This document shows positions 63,328 to 64,000 of a stretch of 64,000 nucleotides of DNA, piece after piece. The notes beneath the pieces are model-generated. The model was not told the origin of the DNA and searched no databases. It saw only the letters and a list, made by a program, of their open reading frames with translations. Position 1 is the stretch's first letter. The number at the start of each line of letters is the position of its first letter. The translations under genes and the position numbers were made by a program. Source of the stretch: Pseudomonas oryzagri (lineage in GTDB: Bacteria > Pseudomonadota > Gammaproteobacteria > Pseudomonadales > Pseudomonadaceae); assembly GCF_020831405.1 (NCBI RefSeq), contig NZ_JAJHPU010000041.1, positions 124,001 to 188,000 on the forward strand. The letters are read 5' to 3'.

Positions 63328-64000
63328 GTGAAACGCGCAAGCCGTTCTGGATCGGCGCCTTCCTGCTCGGCGGCCTCGCCCTGTTGGCCGGCGGCCTTTT
63401 GCTGCTCGGCCGCGACAACTGGTTCAGCCAGCCGAGCGACTATGTGGTTTACTTCACCGGCTCCCTGGTTGGCCTGGACGTCGGTGCGGATGTCACCTAC
63501 CGTGGGGTCAAGGTCGGCACCGTGCGCGAGATCCGCCTGTCCTACGACGCCGAGCTGAAGGATGTGGTGATGCCGGTGGTGCTGCGCATCGTTCCCGCCG
63601 GCGGCAGCGGCGACCAGCGTTTCGACCGGGTGGTCGAGCAGATGGTCGAGCAGGGCCTGCGCGCCCAGCTGCAGACGCAGAGTCTGTTGACCGGCAAGTC
63701 GATAGTGGCGCTGGATCTGTTTCCGGGCCAGGCCGGCTACGTGCGCGAGCCGAACGAGATCGACCTGCCGGTGATTCCCAGCGTACCGTCGCGGATCGAC
63801 CAGGCGACCACCCTGCTGCGCGAGCTGGCCGGCACCCTGCGCGAATTGCCGCTGCGCGAGATGGTCCTGTCGGCCCACGGTACTCTGCAGGCGTTGGAGC
63901 GCTTGAGCACCTCGCCCGAACTGCAGGGCGCGCTGGTCAGTCTGGGGCAGACCTTGCACAATCTTGAGGATTTGACTCAACAACTGCAGCGACAAATCCC
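63324..64000 (+). CDS. MCE-domain lipid-binding protein (partial)
   Basis: The frame is open to the window end (225 codons seen). The protein starts SETRKPFWIGAFLLGGLALLAGGLLLLG, one N-terminal membrane anchor, and then has an MCE domain: YVVYFTGSLVGLDVGADVTYRGVKVGTVREI and LTGKSIVALDLFPG. The part after about 165 is helical, as in single-MCE substrate-binding subunits such as MlaD. It would form the periplasmic lipid-carrying component for the permease and ATPase upstream. The ATGA overlap fixes the start. Confidence 0.9.
   Translation, partial: MSETRKPFWIGAFLLGGLALLAGGLLLLGRDNWFSQPSDYVVYFTGSLVGLDVGADVTYRGVKVGTVREIRLSYDAELKDVVMPVVLRIVPAGGSGDQRFDRVVEQMVEQGLRAQLQTQSLLTGKSIVALDLFPGQAGYVREPNEIDLPVIPSVPSRIDQATTLLRELAGTLRELPLREMVLSAHGTLQALERLSTSPELQGALVSLGQTLHNLEDLTQQLQRQI

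Overview
The window is GC-rich chromosomal DNA from a gammaproteobacterium of the Pseudomonas group. The gene order msrA, aceFE, glnE, ilvE, waaF-waaC-waaG-waaP, core kinases, wapO-wapH, msbA, hldE, aldo/keto reductase, FAD oxidoreductase, SMR, LysR, waaA, thiC, nudF, cpdA, yqiA, parE, parC is the lipopolysaccharide-core chromosomal block I know from P. aeruginosa, read here in reverse. Protein sizes also fit that group (AceE 882 aa from the better start, WaaG 373 aa, HldE 474 aa; WaaP with its catalytic Asp at 163, ParC with Ser87/Glu91). No tRNA, rRNA, CRISPR array, transposase or integrase was found. No gene-free stretch exceeds about 300 bases.

Layout. 1-9160: end of an unidentified gene, msrA, a small secreted protein, the pyruvate dehydrogenase genes aceE-aceF, and glnE, with a paired palindromic operator between aceE and glnE. 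9204-26826: ilvE, then the LPS inner-core genes: heptosyltransferases, WaaG, three sugar-kinase genes (one a double-kinase polypeptide), the carbamoyltransferase WapO, five glycosyltransferase-type genes counting WaaG and WapH, a convergent kinase-like gene, the lipid A flippase MsbA and the heptose-activating HldE. 26947-34016: a FabH-like condensing enzyme, a conserved hypothetical, two oxidoreductases, an SMR pump with a divergent LysR regulator, and Kdo transferase WaaA.

34214-50178 is an accessory O-antigen locus inserted between waaA and thiC: wzz, a JUMPstart/ops element, wzx, wzy, a GT2, a hexapeptide acyltransferase, a GT4, a DUF1972-type (rhamnosyl)transferase, rmlB, an AT-rich OafA-like O-acyltransferase, rmlA-rmlC-rmlD, a WcaJ/WbaP-type initiating transferase and the ligase waaL. 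The set looks complete for a Wzx/Wzy-dependent, rhamnose-containing, probably O-acetylated polymer. One initiating transferase plus three glycosyltransferases suggests a repeat of about four sugars (inference).

50255-64000: a TPP riboswitch and thiC, a lipoprotein, nudF, a DUF1249 protein, cpdA, yqiA, topoisomerase IV genes parE and parC with a phytase-like secreted protein between them, and the start of an MCE/Mla-type lipid ABC transporter operon that leaves the window.

Most notable: the ops element ahead of the O-antigen operon; the foreign-looking acyltransferase that splits the rml genes behind a terminator; the double-kinase protein with a fresh-looking 33-bp tandem duplication; a kinase-like LPS gene lacking the catalytic Asp; the GntR-type operator pair at aceE; and a family of GTAGGGTGG-ended palindromic intergenic repeats.
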